A DNA stretch of 64,000 nt from Pedobacter roseus (GCF_014395225.1 NZ_CP060723.1:1178001-1242000), one strand, 5' to 3'; counted from the stretch's first letter, positions 33,884-43,203 are shown. Program-made: numbers and translations. The notes: a model not told the origin generated them from the sequence alone.

Positions 33884-34798
33884 ATGGCCAATCAACAGGT
33901 TAAACAGATAAAAAGCATTAGCGAATACCACAAGGTGAGGGGACTTCCTAAACCTGAACATCCGCTGATCAGTTTGATTGATTATGCAGACATGAAACAT
34001 TCGTCTGCCATTAATACCGTGAGCTGGGTATTCGACTTCTATTTTATTGCCCTCAAAAAAAACATGAATGGCAGGTTTAAATATGGCCAGCAGGAATATG
34101 ATTTCGACGAAGGTACTTTGTTTTTTATTTCACCAGGACAGGTTTTCAGAATCGAAGTAACCGATGATGCACCATATAAATCGGGATGGATGTTGCTCGT
34201 TCACCCTGATTTTTTATGGAATTTTCCATTGGCCAATACCATCAAGAAATACGCCTATTTTAGCTATTCGGTAAATGAAGCCTTGTTTCTTTCCGAAAAA
34301 GAAGAAATAACCCTATCGGGTATTATACAAAATATTCAGCTGGAGTATCAGTCCAATATTGATAACTTCAGCCAGCAGATCATTATCTCGCAGATCGAGG
34401 TGCTGCTCAATTATGCTGAACGCTTTTACCACCGACAGTTTATTACCCGAAGAATTACCAACCACCAGGTTTTGGATCAGGTAGAAAGTTTTCTTGATCG
34501 TTATTTCGATGGAAATGCCATGGAAACTGGCTTACCCACAGTAAATGACCTTGCAGCAGAACTAAACCTCTCACCAGATTATTTGAGTAGCTTGCTAAAA
34601 GTAACCACCGGGCAGAGCACTCAGCAGCATATCCACGATAAATTGATTGAAAGGGCAAAAGAAAAACTATCGACTACCACACTTACCATTAGCGAAATTG
34701 CTTACCAATTGGGTTTTGGACATCCACAATCGTTCAGTAAGCTGTTTAAATCCAAAACCAATCTATCGCCGATAGCTTTTCGCCAGTCGTTTAATTGA
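33884..34798 (+). CDS. AraC-family transcriptional regulator
   Basis: A 304-residue regulator of the same subfamily as those at 16347 and 36526. The sensor half contains YGQQEYDFDEGTLFFISPGQ, and the DNA-binding half has LPTVNDLAAELNLSPDYLSSLLK and LTISEIAYQLGFGHPQSFSKLFKSKTNLSPIAFRQ, the two AraC helix-turn-helix units (quoted in parts). It stands next to a minisatellite with no same-strand target within 400 bp, so its regulon is unclear. A TTAGTTTG near-match to the -7 box lies upstream. Confidence 0.92.
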   Translation: MANQQVKQIKSISEYHKVRGLPKPEHPLISLIDYADMKHSSAINTVSWVFDFYFIALKKNMNGRFKYGQQEYDFDEGTLFFISPGQVFRIEVTDDAPYKSGWMLLVHPDFLWNFPLANTIKKYAYFSYSVNEALFLSEKEEITLSGIIQNIQLEYQSNIDNFSQQIIISQIEVLLNYAERFYHRQFITRRITNHQVLDQVESFLDRYFDGNAMETGLPTVNDLAAELNLSPDYLSSLLKVTTGQSTQQHIHDKLIERAKEKLSTTTLTISEIAYQLGFGHPQSFSKLFKSKTNLSPIAFRQSFN

Positions 34799-34813
34799 TT
34801 TCCGATTCTTGGC

Positions 34814-34852
34814 CCATAGCCGTGGTTTCTGCCCCACAAACCACTAAATTAA
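34814..34852 (+). repeat. Left flanking hairpin repeat of the minisatellite
   Basis: CCATAGCCGTGGTTT...AAACCACTAAATTAA: a hairpin (GTGGTTT/AAACCAC) inside a 39-bp segment related to 35133-35172. Confidence 0.65.
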
Positions 34853-34857
34853 CATTC

Positions 34858-35130
34858 TCCAGTATTGGTTGCGAGATTTCCAGTAACGGTTGCGAGATTT
34901 CCAGTACCAGTTGCGAGGTTTACAATATTGGTTGCGAGGTTTACAGTATTGGTTGCGAGGTTTCCAGTACCGGTTGCGAGGTTTACAGTATCGGTTGCAA
35001 GGTTTCCAGTACCGATTGCAAGGTTTACAGTATCGGTTGCGAGGTTTTCAGCATCGGTTGCGAGGTTTCAAGTACTGGTTGCGAGGTTTCCAGTATCGAT
35101 TGCGAAGCTTCCGATATCGGTTGCGGGCCT
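34858..35130. repeat. 21-bp minisatellite, about 13 imperfect units
   Basis: Consensus GGTTGCGAGGTTTCCAGTAC plus C, starting at 34867 after a partial unit and repeating every 21 bp without interruption to about 35130. Units 5-8 alternate TTTCCAGTACC with TTTACAGTATC, giving a 42-bp higher-order period. All three forward frames are open because 21 is a multiple of three and no unit contains a stop; I treat this as a repeat and not as a gene. It lies between two AraC genes. Confidence 0.93.
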
Positions 35131-35132
35131 TA

Positions 35133-35172
35133 CCATAGCCGTAGTCTGTACCTTAACAGACCACCAATTTAA
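35133..35172 (+). repeat. Right flanking hairpin repeat of the minisatellite
   Basis: CCATAGCCGTAGTCTGT...ACAGACCACCAATTTAA: same framework as the left flank (34814-34852), with different stem bases that still pair (GTCTGT/ACAGAC). Confidence 0.65.
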
Positions 35173-35251
35173 TGAGCGTATCAATTTCTGGGCTTCCAGT
35201 TAGGTTAGATAATGGAAACCAGCTAGATCGTGATTTTTCTCTAAAAATGAT

Positions 35252-35259
35252 CATCTTTG
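35252..35259 (+). promoter_or_regulatory. Probable -7 box, nearly leaderless gene
   Basis: CATCTTTG differs from TAnnTTTG only at the first base and ends three bases before the ATG at 35263. An in-frame TTG at 35257 lies inside it and is not a credible start. Confidence 0.4.
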
Positions 35260-35262
35260 GTC

Positions 35263-36075
35263 ATGAAAAGTGATGAGGCATATAAAGGCTACCGGATTGC
35301 AGTTCCTGCTGAATTTGAGGAGCTGTTTTCTCATTTTTATTTTGCAGAAAATAATTCTGAAGGTCCCATTACCCAAACTTTGTTGCCTACTTTCCAAACC
35401 ATGATGGTATTCAGTTTTGGTGCGCCGCTTTTATTGGTTACCAAAGAAAATGAAGAAATATCGATGGATAGATGTTTGGTTTTAGGTCCGATTAAACAGG
35501 CTTTTACCTACATTCTTCCTGCTGGTGGCGAAATGCTGGTCGTAAATTTTAAAGATGATGCTTTTTTTCGTTTTTTCGGTACGGCATCGCTATCCGAATA
35601 TCTTCATCCGGATGATTTGCTGAATGATAACTGTTTCACCGCCCTCTGGACAAGCCTCGGTAAAATGGATACTGTGGCGGAAAAAGTATCGCAGCTTCTC
35701 GAATTTAGCCGTCCATATATACAGAACAGGCATCCATTAACTGAACAGATTATTGCTTTGGGCAATGGTCCAATCAGTCCGGTAAAAGAAATTTCAGCCC
35801 AGGAAAAACTTTCTGAAAGATCGGTACAGATGAACCTGAAAAAACATCTGGGTTATTCTTCCCGGGAAATCGGTCGTTATATGCGCTTTTTAAAAGCAAT
35901 CGAATTGGTTCAGCAACTGGCCATCGAAAATGAGCAGGTAAACTGGTTTGAAGTCATCGAAACCTGTGGTTTTTACGATCAGAGCCAATTAATTCATGAT
36001 TTTAAACATTACCTCAATCTTAGTCCCGCAAAATATTTGAAATTTCAGCAGGGGATTTGTCATTCAAGGGGTTAA
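35263..36075 (+). CDS. AraC-like regulator with N-terminal DUF6597-type domain
   Basis: A 270-residue protein. The first 150 residues form a beta-rich sensor (FSHFYFAENNSEGPITQTLLP, then FKDDAFFRFFGTASLSEYL) of the type found in many Bacteroidota AraC proteins. The C-terminal third is an AraC DNA-binding domain: VKEISAQEKLSERSVQMNLKK for the first helix-turn-helix and VIETCGFYDQSQLIHDFKHYLNLSPAKYLKF-like sequence for the second (quoted in parts). It stands alone between the minisatellite and a convergent lipoprotein gene. Confidence 0.87.
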   Translation: MKSDEAYKGYRIAVPAEFEELFSHFYFAENNSEGPITQTLLPTFQTMMVFSFGAPLLLVTKENEEISMDRCLVLGPIKQAFTYILPAGGEMLVVNFKDDAFFRFFGTASLSEYLHPDDLLNDNCFTALWTSLGKMDTVAEKVSQLLEFSRPYIQNRHPLTEQIIALGNGPISPVKEISAQEKLSERSVQMNLKKHLGYSSREIGRYMRFLKAIELVQQLAIENEQVNWFEVIETCGFYDQSQLIHDFKHYLNLSPAKYLKFQQGICHSRG

Positions 36076-36079
36076 TTAG

Positions 36080-36478
36080 CTATTCTCTCACAAACTTATA
36101 GCCACAGCCTTCTATACAGGGTGGATTAAGTTGAAGATACTTTGCCGAAACTTTATAACGATAAGTAGAAGGCGTTTTATAAGTATTGCTGAAAACCTCC
36201 ATGGTTACGCTATCCAGAATCCTGAATGCATATAAATCCGGCATGGCATTTCCGCTAAATTTCCCGGCTTTGTCTGCTGATTTTTCTAAAGTAAGGTATT
36301 TGGCATCGCCGGTTACTTTTTTATATTTTCCACTTCCATCACCGGGATCGAACATGGTTTCAGTGAGTTTCCATTTGCCGAAAACTTCACCCGGACCATC
36401 TTTGTCAATTGTGTTTTTTTTGCATGATACATAAATAATGCAAACAGTTGCCAATAGGAGTAGTAATATCTTTTTCAT
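36080..36478 (-). CDS. Small lipocalin-like lipoprotein
   Basis: A 132-residue lipoprotein with signal peptide and lipobox (IYVSC, Cys19). The mature part begins with GKWKLTETMFDPGDGSGKY, a pattern common in small Bacteroidota lipocalin-like lipoproteins (Gly-x-Trp at the barrel start), and ends with a Cys pair (CIEGCGYKFV). Function unknown. It lies 47 bp after the AraC gene on the same strand. Confidence 0.75.
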   Translation of the reverse strand: MKKILLLLLATVCIIYVSCKKNTIDKDGPGEVFGKWKLTETMFDPGDGSGKYKKVTGDAKYLTLEKSADKAGKFSGNAMPDLYAFRILDSVTMEVFSNTYKTPSTYRYKVSAKYLQLNPPCIEGCGYKFVRE

Positions 36479-36525
36479 AAAGCTTTAATTTACAGCTTAT
36501 ACGATGCAAATAACCAAAACGCTAC

Positions 36526-37449
36526 TTAATTAAATAATTTTCTAAATGCCAATGGCGAAACCTGTGTTTTTGCCTTGAATAATTTATTAAAAGATTGAGG
36601 ATGCTCAAAACCGAGTTCGTAAGCGACTTCACTTACCGAAAGGTTGGTACCCGATAATTTTTCTTTGGCTTTTTCGATCAATATTTGGTGGATATGCTGT
36701 TGTGCGTTCTGTCCGGTAAGTGACCGGAGCAGATCGCTTAAATAACTGGGCGAAACATTTAAATGATCGGAAAGGTATTGCACCGTTGGCAAACCTTTAA
36801 ACATGGGCAGTTTATCTTTAAAATAATCTTCTAACAACTCTTCCAGCTTTTGTAGCAAATCACTATTCAGTACTTTTCTGGTAATAAACTGGCGTTTGTA
36901 AAAACGGTTACTGTAATTTAACAACAGTTCAATCTGCGCAATAATCACATCCTGACTAAAATCGTCGATCCTGCTGTTCAGTTCCTCTTCAATACTTTTA
37001 AAAAGGTTAATGATAGTCGTTTTTTCGTTTTCTGATAAGTGTAAAGCCTCATTGGCTGAATACGAAAAGAAACCATAATTTTTGATTTTTTTGGCGATGG
37101 GGAACGACAATAGAAAATCAGGATGGATCAATAAGGTGTATAGCGAACAAACACTAGATTCTAAATCCTCATCATGACCGATAATCTGGTTGGGAGCCGC
37201 AAATAACAAACCACCTTCATCAAAATCGTAATAACTCTGACCATATTTTAGCCTGCCGCTCAATTTAGGTTTGTAAGAGATTTTATAAAAATTGAGGATG
37301 TGCGAATTGGGCTGTCCGCTCATTTCAACAGGGTGTGCTTCGTTGTTGATCAGGCTAATCAGCGGGTGTTTCGGTTGGGGCAGGCCCATCATCCGGTGTG
37401 CTTCTGTTAACGAAGTGAATTTATATGGACTATTGTCTGCCTTTTTCAT
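36526..37449 (-). CDS. AraC-family transcriptional regulator
   Basis: A 307-residue paralogue of the regulator at 33884: it shares the MxGLPQPKHPLISLI start, the YGQSYYDFDEGGLLFAAPNQ sensor segment, RFYKRQFITRKVLNSDLLQ and the VSEVAYELGFEHPQSFNKLFKAK recognition unit (in parts). It lies 62 bp downstream of the SDR gene on the same strand and is the probable regulator of that oxidoreductase. Intact N-terminus, useful as the template for the frameshift in the 16347 gene. Confidence 0.92.
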   Translation of the reverse strand: MKKADNSPYKFTSLTEAHRMMGLPQPKHPLISLINNEAHPVEMSGQPNSHILNFYKISYKPKLSGRLKYGQSYYDFDEGGLLFAAPNQIIGHDEDLESSVCSLYTLLIHPDFLLSFPIAKKIKNYGFFSYSANEALHLSENEKTTIINLFKSIEEELNSRIDDFSQDVIIAQIELLLNYSNRFYKRQFITRKVLNSDLLQKLEELLEDYFKDKLPMFKGLPTVQYLSDHLNVSPSYLSDLLRSLTGQNAQQHIHQILIEKAKEKLSGTNLSVSEVAYELGFEHPQSFNKLFKAKTQVSPLAFRKLFN

Positions 37450-37511
37450 ATTGATATATACAAATATAACCGATAAGCTTTTGTTTATCGGTTATATCGT
37501 TGATTTTCTGA

Positions 37512-38375
37512 TTAATTACCTTGTGCAGCGTTCGATATGGTTTCCCATTCTTCCCAGGTGGATAAACGCTCTGCATAAGCCGTGCGTACCCAGGGCAGGT
37601 TATGGCTACCCAGGAAAAAACGGAGCGGTGGATTTTCAGCATCAACAATTTTAAAAAGAGCTTCTGGTGTTGCGGCCGGATTTCCTCTTTCCAATTGCTG
37701 TAAACCTTCAAAAAACTTTGCTTTAAAATCGGTGTATACATCCAAACCGTCTGCAAATTTTAAGGATTCCTGACTTCCAAATTCAGTAGCATAAGCACCT
37801 GGTTCAATAATGGTTACTTTGATGCCAAAAGCTTTAACCTCTGTAGCCAAACTTTCGTGAATGGCTTCGAATGCCCATTTTGAAGAGCAATAATAACCGA
37901 TAACAGGCAGCACCACATGACCAAGATTGCTCGAAGTACCTAAAATATGTCCAAAACCCTGTTTGCGTAAAATAGGCAGCGCAGCCTGGATAACCGCTAC
38001 AGCACCGAAAACATTGGTATCGTACATGGCTTTCACCTGATCAATGGTGGCTTCTTCAACGGTACCAACGAGTGAATAACCTGCATTGTTAAAAATAATA
38101 TCCAATCTTCCAAAATGTTCGTGGGCTTGTTTAACTGCTTGCTCAACCTGGTCATAATTGGTTACGTCCAGTGCCAACGTCAATACATTTTTCCCATACT
38201 TCTCCTGAAGATCGGCGATACCCGAAAGGTTTCTTGCCGTTGCGGCAACTTTATCGCCACGCTCTAATGCAGCTATGGCCCATACACGCCCAAAGCCACG
38301 CGAAGTACCGGTGATGAACCAAACTTTATGAGCTGCTGAGGTATCTGTACCTTGATTTTCTTGTTGATGTTCCAT
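37512..38375 (-). CDS. Short-chain dehydrogenase/reductase
   Basis: A 287-residue classical-type SDR with an N-terminal extension of about 17 residues. Visible motifs: nucleotide-binding FITGTSRGFGRVWA, NNAGYS, the catalytic Ser region LGTSSNLGHVVLPV and the active-site YxxxK as YYCSSKWAFE. Length and the C-terminal extension resemble SDRs that reduce small carbonyl compounds, often paired with AraC regulators, as here. NADP(H) preference is suggested by the basic residue after the first strand (AARNLSG) but not proven. Confidence 0.9.
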   Translation of the reverse strand: MEHQQENQGTDTSAAHKVWFITGTSRGFGRVWAIAALERGDKVAATARNLSGIADLQEKYGKNVLTLALDVTNYDQVEQAVKQAHEHFGRLDIIFNNAGYSLVGTVEEATIDQVKAMYDTNVFGAVAVIQAALPILRKQGFGHILGTSSNLGHVVLPVIGYYCSSKWAFEAIHESLATEVKAFGIKVTIIEPGAYATEFGSQESLKFADGLDVYTDFKAKFFEGLQQLERGNPAATPEALFKIVDAENPPLRFFLGSHNLPWVRTAYAERLSTWEEWETISNAAQGN

Positions 38376-38484
38376 GATTTTTTATCTGAATAAATGATAA
38401 ATCAAAGGTGAACAAGGTTTGACGCCATTTTGTAGCCTAATTGAGGGCTTTTGTAGCCAAAATGAGAAAATGCAGCAGGATGAA

Positions 38485-39222
38485 TTATTGGAACTTCAGA
38501 ACAGCAAGTATCAGGATAAAACTTAGCATTAAGGCAAAAAAAGATAACTTGAAATAAAGGGTGAAAAAAGAGAATTTTTTTTCCTGAGCACCATAATGGT
38601 TTAAGTTTTCTTTAAGTTGCCGGGTATACTTATCGTTTTCCTGTTGCTCCTGCCTAAGCCTGTTAAAATCTTTAAATTTTGTATGGTCTTGTGAGGTACC
38701 CGGAACCAATATCCAAAGCCTCTGATCGGTTTGCAGGTAGATCACATTTAACAGCAAGCCATTTTTCTTGATCTCATAATACCTGATGTTGACAGGGTTT
38801 TCTGCTACAACAGGGCCATTTTCCCAGGTAATATTTACGCGGTGATAAGCATTATAAATTAAAAATACAGCAAAGCCTATCCCGATGGGTAACATCATTT
38901 TCTTACTCAGGATGGTATCAACAATTTTTGGGTAAGGAAGGGAATCATACGGATCAGTTTCTCCGATGAGCATTACCAGCATTAAAATGTTAATCAGGTT
39001 GAAAATAATACTTAAGATAAAATAAGCTTGTTTTAAATCCGCACATTTTAGGTGTACACTAAACATTTTTTGACCAAGACCATAGGCTTCTGGTAGCACA
39101 ATAGGAGCATTAGCGAGTTCCTGCTGATATTTTATATTCCGGTAACGGATCACAAAGCCCAATACCATGATGCAGAGTAATGCAAGTACAATAAGTAGAT
39201 AAATGATATACTGAGGGTTCAA
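38485..39222 (-). CDS. Membrane protein of unknown function
   Basis: A 245-residue protein with four hydrophobic helices: residues about 5-26, 63-90, 108-126 and 222-243, the last forming a C-terminal anchor. Between the third and last helix is a soluble domain with strands (YEIKKNGLLLNVIYLQTDQRLWILVPGT) and a Gln/Arg/Glu-rich helix that may be a coiled coil. I do not recognise a family. It is transcribed alone, divergent from the TonB receptor. Confidence 0.7.
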   Translation of the reverse strand: MNPQYIIYLLIVLALLCIMVLGFVIRYRNIKYQQELANAPIVLPEAYGLGQKMFSVHLKCADLKQAYFILSIIFNLINILMLVMLIGETDPYDSLPYPKIVDTILSKKMMLPIGIGFAVFLIYNAYHRVNITWENGPVVAENPVNIRYYEIKKNGLLLNVIYLQTDQRLWILVPGTSQDHTKFKDFNRLRQEQQENDKYTRQLKENLNHYGAQEKKFSFFTLYFKLSFFALMLSFILILAVLKFQ

Positions 39223-39420
39223 AATTTTGTCATTTAAATGGATTTAATTATGAAAATAACAAAAGCTTGAGCAGTATGTTTTTTGCTGAATTTTTTAAAG
39301 AAATGCTTGCCTGAAAATAAGTATCTCTGATAGTAAAAAATCTCTGATTAGCTGTTGTTTTTGAAATGCAAAATACTGTTCTTTGCATCCTAATTTTAAA
39401 ACAGTCTAAATAAGAATAAA

Positions 39421-41820
39421 ATGATTATAAATTTACTTTCAAGTTATGGCGTTTCCAAGCCGAAACAAGGCGCTATAATTTTGTTTTTCGTATGTCTTTT
39501 CACTTTAAGTTCGGCCATGGCTCAGGGTGACAAACCAGAAAAAGGCACAATCACAGGTAGAATTACCATTACAGATGGCAGCAGTGCCCAAGGGGTAACC
39601 GTAAAACTTAAAGAGATTAAAAAAGCTACTGTAAGTGATGCAGATGGAAAATTCGAGTTGAAAAATCTTCCATTTGGTAAATACACTGTGCAAATGGTTA
39701 GGGTGGGCTTTGATGGTTCTACTCAAACCGTTGAAGTTACTTCTCAAAATCCTGTGGCCAACCTTGAACTCAAATTGGATTACTCTTCTGAAAAACTGGA
39801 GGAAGTAATTATCAGTACCGGAGGAAACAGGTTTGCCAAAAAGGAAAGTGAGGATGTTTCGAAGATGCAGTTGAAAAACATGGAAAATCCGCAGGTTTAT
39901 AGCGTGGTAAGTAAAGAGCTGATGAAAGAACAGGTAATAACTGATTACAACAGCGCTTTTAAAAATGTACCGGGGGCAGGTATTGCCGAGGTACGTAACC
40001 AGGGCAGAACAACCAACATTTCGAGGGGTTTTGCCACGCCACAACTGGTAAGGAATGGCGTGGGAAGTTTTACCTATACCACCATCGATCCGGCCAATCT
40101 GGAGCGCATTGAGGTGATTAAAGGCCCTGCGGCAACCTTATTTGGCAGTACCATATCATCTTTTGGTGGTTTATTTAACCGCGTAACCAAAAAACCTTTC
40201 GATACTTTTAAAGGAGAAATTTCTTATTCAGGTGCAAGTTACGACCTGAATCGTTTAACAGCAGATATGAATACCCCTCTAAATGAGGAGAAAACGGCTC
40301 TATTGAGGATTAATACCGCTTTGCACAGTGAAAGAAGTTTCCAGGATGCAGGTTTCTATAAAAACTATCTGATCGCACCAAGTTTTTCTTATGCAGTAAA
40401 TGACAGGCTTAGCTTATCATTAGATGTGGAGATGAGCGGTTCGAAAGCAACTTCGCCAACACGTTTGGTAATAGCACCAACACTAGTGAACTTAAAAGCC
40501 AGAAGCATAACTGATTTGCAGATGCCTTATAAGATATCATTTGCCAACAATACGGTTAGCTACACCAGCCAGCAGTATAATATCTTTGCACAGGCCAAGT
40601 ACAAAATCTCTGAGCAATGGAAATCGCAGACGATTGTATCACGTACCCGTTCATCGTCTGAAGCTTATACCGTAGCCTTAAACTTATTAACCGATTCTAC
40701 TTTAAGGCAGGCGGTTACCAATCAGGATTCCCCTTTTTATGGAACTGATATCCAGCAGAATTTTAATGGCGATTTTAAAATTGGCAGTTTACGTAACCGG
40801 GTAGTATTAGGGGTAGATTTTTACAGCCTGCGTGCCACACGTAACGATGCTACGGTAAATATGCCTGCTTTAAATTTTAAAAAGCCTGGTGCTGCCTACA
40901 ACAATTTCAATTTAACTAAAGTAGCGCCTTTATTTACCACAGCAACTTACAGCAATCAGGTTTCGAATGATGAAACCACTTATAGTGCTTATGCATCTGA
41001 TGTATTGAATATTACCGATAAATTGCTGATTATGGCAGGGGTAAGGGTAGACCGTTATTTTAATGGTGGAACTTATGATGTTGCTACAGATGTAACCAAA
41101 GGAAAATATAATCAAACTGCTTTTTCGCCTAGGTTCGGAGCGGTTTATCAGATCGTAAAAGATAAGGTATCGGTATTTGGTAATTACATGAATGGATTTA
41201 GCAACAACGGCGGTTCTGATTTTGAAGGAAATACCTTTAAGCCAAGTTATGCCAACCAGTTTGAAGGTGGTGCTAAATTTGATCTCGATAAAATCAGCGC
41301 TACTTTTAGCTATTATGATATCAAAGTTACCAATACGCTTTACGATGATGTGGCACATGCCAACTTTTCTTTACAGGATGGAACACAGTTGAGTAAAGGA
41401 TTTGAGGCCGAAGTTATTGCCAACCCGGTACCAGGTTTAAATATTGTTGCAGGTTATACCTATAATGATAGTAAATATACCAAAGCCAATGCAAGTGTTG
41501 AAGGTTTGAGACCAGCTACAGCGGGAGCCCCTAAAATGGCCAACTTATGGATCAGTTACCGTTTGATTAACGGTCCAGCACAAGGTTTGGGATTTGGTTT
41601 TGGGGGAATTTATGGTAGCTCATATAACCAGGTAAATACTGTGGCGTTTAAATTCAGTATTCCATCTTACACCGTGCTTGATGCAGCTGTATTTTATGAT
41701 AAACCAAAATATAGGATCGGTTTAAAGGTGGATAATCTCACTAACGAACAATACTGGTCGTTCAGGTACGCGGCTCAAACCCCGGCAAAAGTTACGGGTA
41801 ATTTCACTTTCAAATTTTAA
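39421..41820 (+). CDS. TonB-dependent siderophore-type receptor
   Basis: A 799-residue outer-membrane receptor. Signal peptide to about residue 34 (SSAMAQ); a carboxypeptidase-like regulatory domain (about 40-120, GTITGRITITDGSSAQGV and GKYTVQMVRVGF); a plug domain (about 130-250, VYSVVSKELMKEQ, VPGAGIAEVRNQGR, IEVIKGPAATLFGS); then a 22-strand barrel ending in the terminal Phe of TGNFTFKF. Plug features match ferrisiderophore receptors. No ferric reductase or siderophore synthase is adjacent, so the ligand is inferred. A terminator follows. Confidence 0.9.
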   Translation: MIINLLSSYGVSKPKQGAIILFFVCLFTLSSAMAQGDKPEKGTITGRITITDGSSAQGVTVKLKEIKKATVSDADGKFELKNLPFGKYTVQMVRVGFDGSTQTVEVTSQNPVANLELKLDYSSEKLEEVIISTGGNRFAKKESEDVSKMQLKNMENPQVYSVVSKELMKEQVITDYNSAFKNVPGAGIAEVRNQGRTTNISRGFATPQLVRNGVGSFTYTTIDPANLERIEVIKGPAATLFGSTISSFGGLFNRVTKKPFDTFKGEISYSGASYDLNRLTADMNTPLNEEKTALLRINTALHSERSFQDAGFYKNYLIAPSFSYAVNDRLSLSLDVEMSGSKATSPTRLVIAPTLVNLKARSITDLQMPYKISFANNTVSYTSQQYNIFAQAKYKISEQWKSQTIVSRTRSSSEAYTVALNLLTDSTLRQAVTNQDSPFYGTDIQQNFNGDFKIGSLRNRVVLGVDFYSLRATRNDATVNMPALNFKKPGAAYNNFNLTKVAPLFTTATYSNQVSNDETTYSAYASDVLNITDKLLIMAGVRVDRYFNGGTYDVATDVTKGKYNQTAFSPRFGAVYQIVKDKVSVFGNYMNGFSNNGGSDFEGNTFKPSYANQFEGGAKFDLDKISATFSYYDIKVTNTLYDDVAHANFSLQDGTQLSKGFEAEVIANPVPGLNIVAGYTYNDSKYTKANASVEGLRPATAGAPKMANLWISYRLINGPAQGLGFGFGGIYGSSYNQVNTVAFKFSIPSYTVLDAAVFYDKPKYRIGLKVDNLTNEQYWSFRYAAQTPAKVTGNFTFKF

Positions 41821-41847
41821 GGAATAATTCCAAAAAGTATTTAATAA

Positions 41848-41880
41848 GGCTGGTATCTAAAAATGGTATCAGCTTTTTTA
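41848..41880 (+). terminator. Rho-independent terminator after the TonB receptor
   Basis: GCTGGTATC pairs with GGTATCAGC (two G-U pairs) around a TAAAAAT loop and is followed by six T residues. Confidence 0.78.
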
Positions 41881-42101
41881 TTTAATCAAATTGATTTGTG
41901 AATTAAAAATGGTTGTTATTCCCCCTGATTTACAAACAATCAAAGATCAGATTGTTTGATCATTTGTAGCTTTTATATTGAAAAATAGTTTGTAATATGA
42001 TTTTATGACGCTCTTTTTCAAAGATTTAATGCTGGTTGTGTATTTTTTTTAAACTATATACTTATGCGTGTGTTAGAAGTAGACAATAAAAAATATCATT
42101 C

Positions 42102-42683
42102 ATGAAAAAAAATCTATTAAAACTAGTATTCGCTGCATTATTATTTGCAGGTAGTGCACAGGCACAAATTCAAAAAGGTAATGTAATGGTTGGCGGAAAC
42201 CTAACCAATATCAATCTTGGTTTAGATGCACCAAACATTTTCAGTATTGACATTACCCCAAAAGCAGCCTGGTTTATTCAGGATAATGTAGCGGTAGGTG
42301 GTTACGTAAACTTTGGTTTAGAAACTGCTAAAAACTCTAGCACCACAACAACTTATGGTGTAGGTGCATTGGGTCGTTATTATGCTGGGAAAGATGTTGA
42401 AGTATTAAAACACGGACGTTTCTTCGCAGAGGCAACTGTTGGTGTTGGTGGCGTAAACGTTAACAGAGGCGGTGCAAACACTAACGGGTTAGATTTAAGT
42501 GTAGGCCCTGGTTTTGCCTATTTTATTACGCCTAACATTGGTTTAGAAACTTTGGTTAAATACAAAGGCCTTGTAGGTTTTGGTAACTCAACCACGCAAA
42601 ACAATCTAAACCTGTCTTTTGGATTCCAGATTTATCTGCCAGGAAGAGGAACTGCTAAAAAAGTTAAAGGTGATATGAACTAA
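42102..42683 (+). CDS. Small outer-membrane beta-barrel protein
   Basis: A 193-residue protein with a signal peptide cleaved near residue 21 (GSAQAQ). The rest consists of alternating hydrophobic strands typical of an eight-stranded barrel (VMVGGNLTNINLGL, NVAVGGYVNFGLE, RFFAEATVGVGG, LNLSFGFQIYLPG), as in OmpA-like/OmpW-like porins of the phylum. The terminal FQIYL is a suitable barrel end before a short Lys-rich tail. It stands alone, with its own terminator. Confidence 0.85.
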   Translation: MKKNLLKLVFAALLFAGSAQAQIQKGNVMVGGNLTNINLGLDAPNIFSIDITPKAAWFIQDNVAVGGYVNFGLETAKNSSTTTTYGVGALGRYYAGKDVEVLKHGRFFAEATVGVGGVNVNRGGANTNGLDLSVGPGFAYFITPNIGLETLVKYKGLVGFGNSTTQNNLNLSFGFQIYLPGRGTAKKVKGDMN

Positions 42684-42724
42684 TATTTGTTCATATTAAA
42701 TTCATCAGATTTTTTTCTGATGAT

Positions 42725-42764
42725 AATAAGGTCTGTTTCTAATTCCAGGAACAGACCTTATTTT
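42725..42764 (+). terminator. Rho-independent terminator after the barrel gene
   Basis: AATAAGGTCTGTTTCT and AGGAACAGACCTTATT form a 14-16-bp stem with an AATTCC loop, followed by TTTTA. Confidence 0.87.
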
Positions 42765-42839
42765 ATTATAACCATTATAGAATCTATTGAAAAAGTATTT
42801 TATAATAATAGCTTGTTGTATAAGAAAGTTCATACTCCC

Positions 42840-43200
42840 AGCGTATACCTATCGTGTGGACACAAAATACTGAAACTATTTTAGTGCTCTCTGCCGCACG
42901 GCATCAAACTTTTGAGGCATCAAAAGTATGCAAAAATGCTTCGTCAATCCAGCTAGGAGCCTTCACACAAGCCCACGCACATCAAAAAAACAGCGGCACT
43001 TCGTTTTGTTTGTAAAATGCTTAATGAAAGTTCTTGCAAGCATTGAACACAAAACCACTGCGTTTGAGGTTTGGTAGAGCTAATTGTTCTGTTGTACATC
43101 TGTTTTTTTGATTTTCCTGGCTCTTGGGATTGACTGGCGTTCTTCGGTAAAGGCAGATTGTTTTTCAAAGCAAGCTAGCGCGGAGCCTTAAACGATTCTT
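42840..43200. other. Gene-free 360-bp segment beside the RND operon
   Basis: Higher in GC and unlike its surroundings; it contains CTGCCGCACGGCATC and CTTTTGAGGCATCAAAAG, a short inverted pair. A 71-codon frame on the minus strand has no recognisable features. It loosely resembles the segment at 48770-49070 on the other side of the operon. No gene is supported. Confidence 0.45.
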
Positions 43201-43203
43201 AAA

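Noticed and set aside
34858..35130. CRISPR array
   Set aside because: Units are directly adjacent 21-mers without unique spacers, and no cas genes are near.
34795..35172. Cysteine-rich heptad-repeat protein gene
   Set aside because: Starts only at a TTG overlapping the AraC stop, the other two frames are equally open, and no promoter or homologue is evident; kept as a repeat with a low-priority coding alternative.
42687..42884. 65-codon gene after the outer-membrane barrel gene
   Set aside because: It reads through a strong terminator hairpin and shows no protein features.
42953..43168. 71-codon minus-strand gene
   Set aside because: No family features; lies in odd non-coding DNA beside the RND operon.
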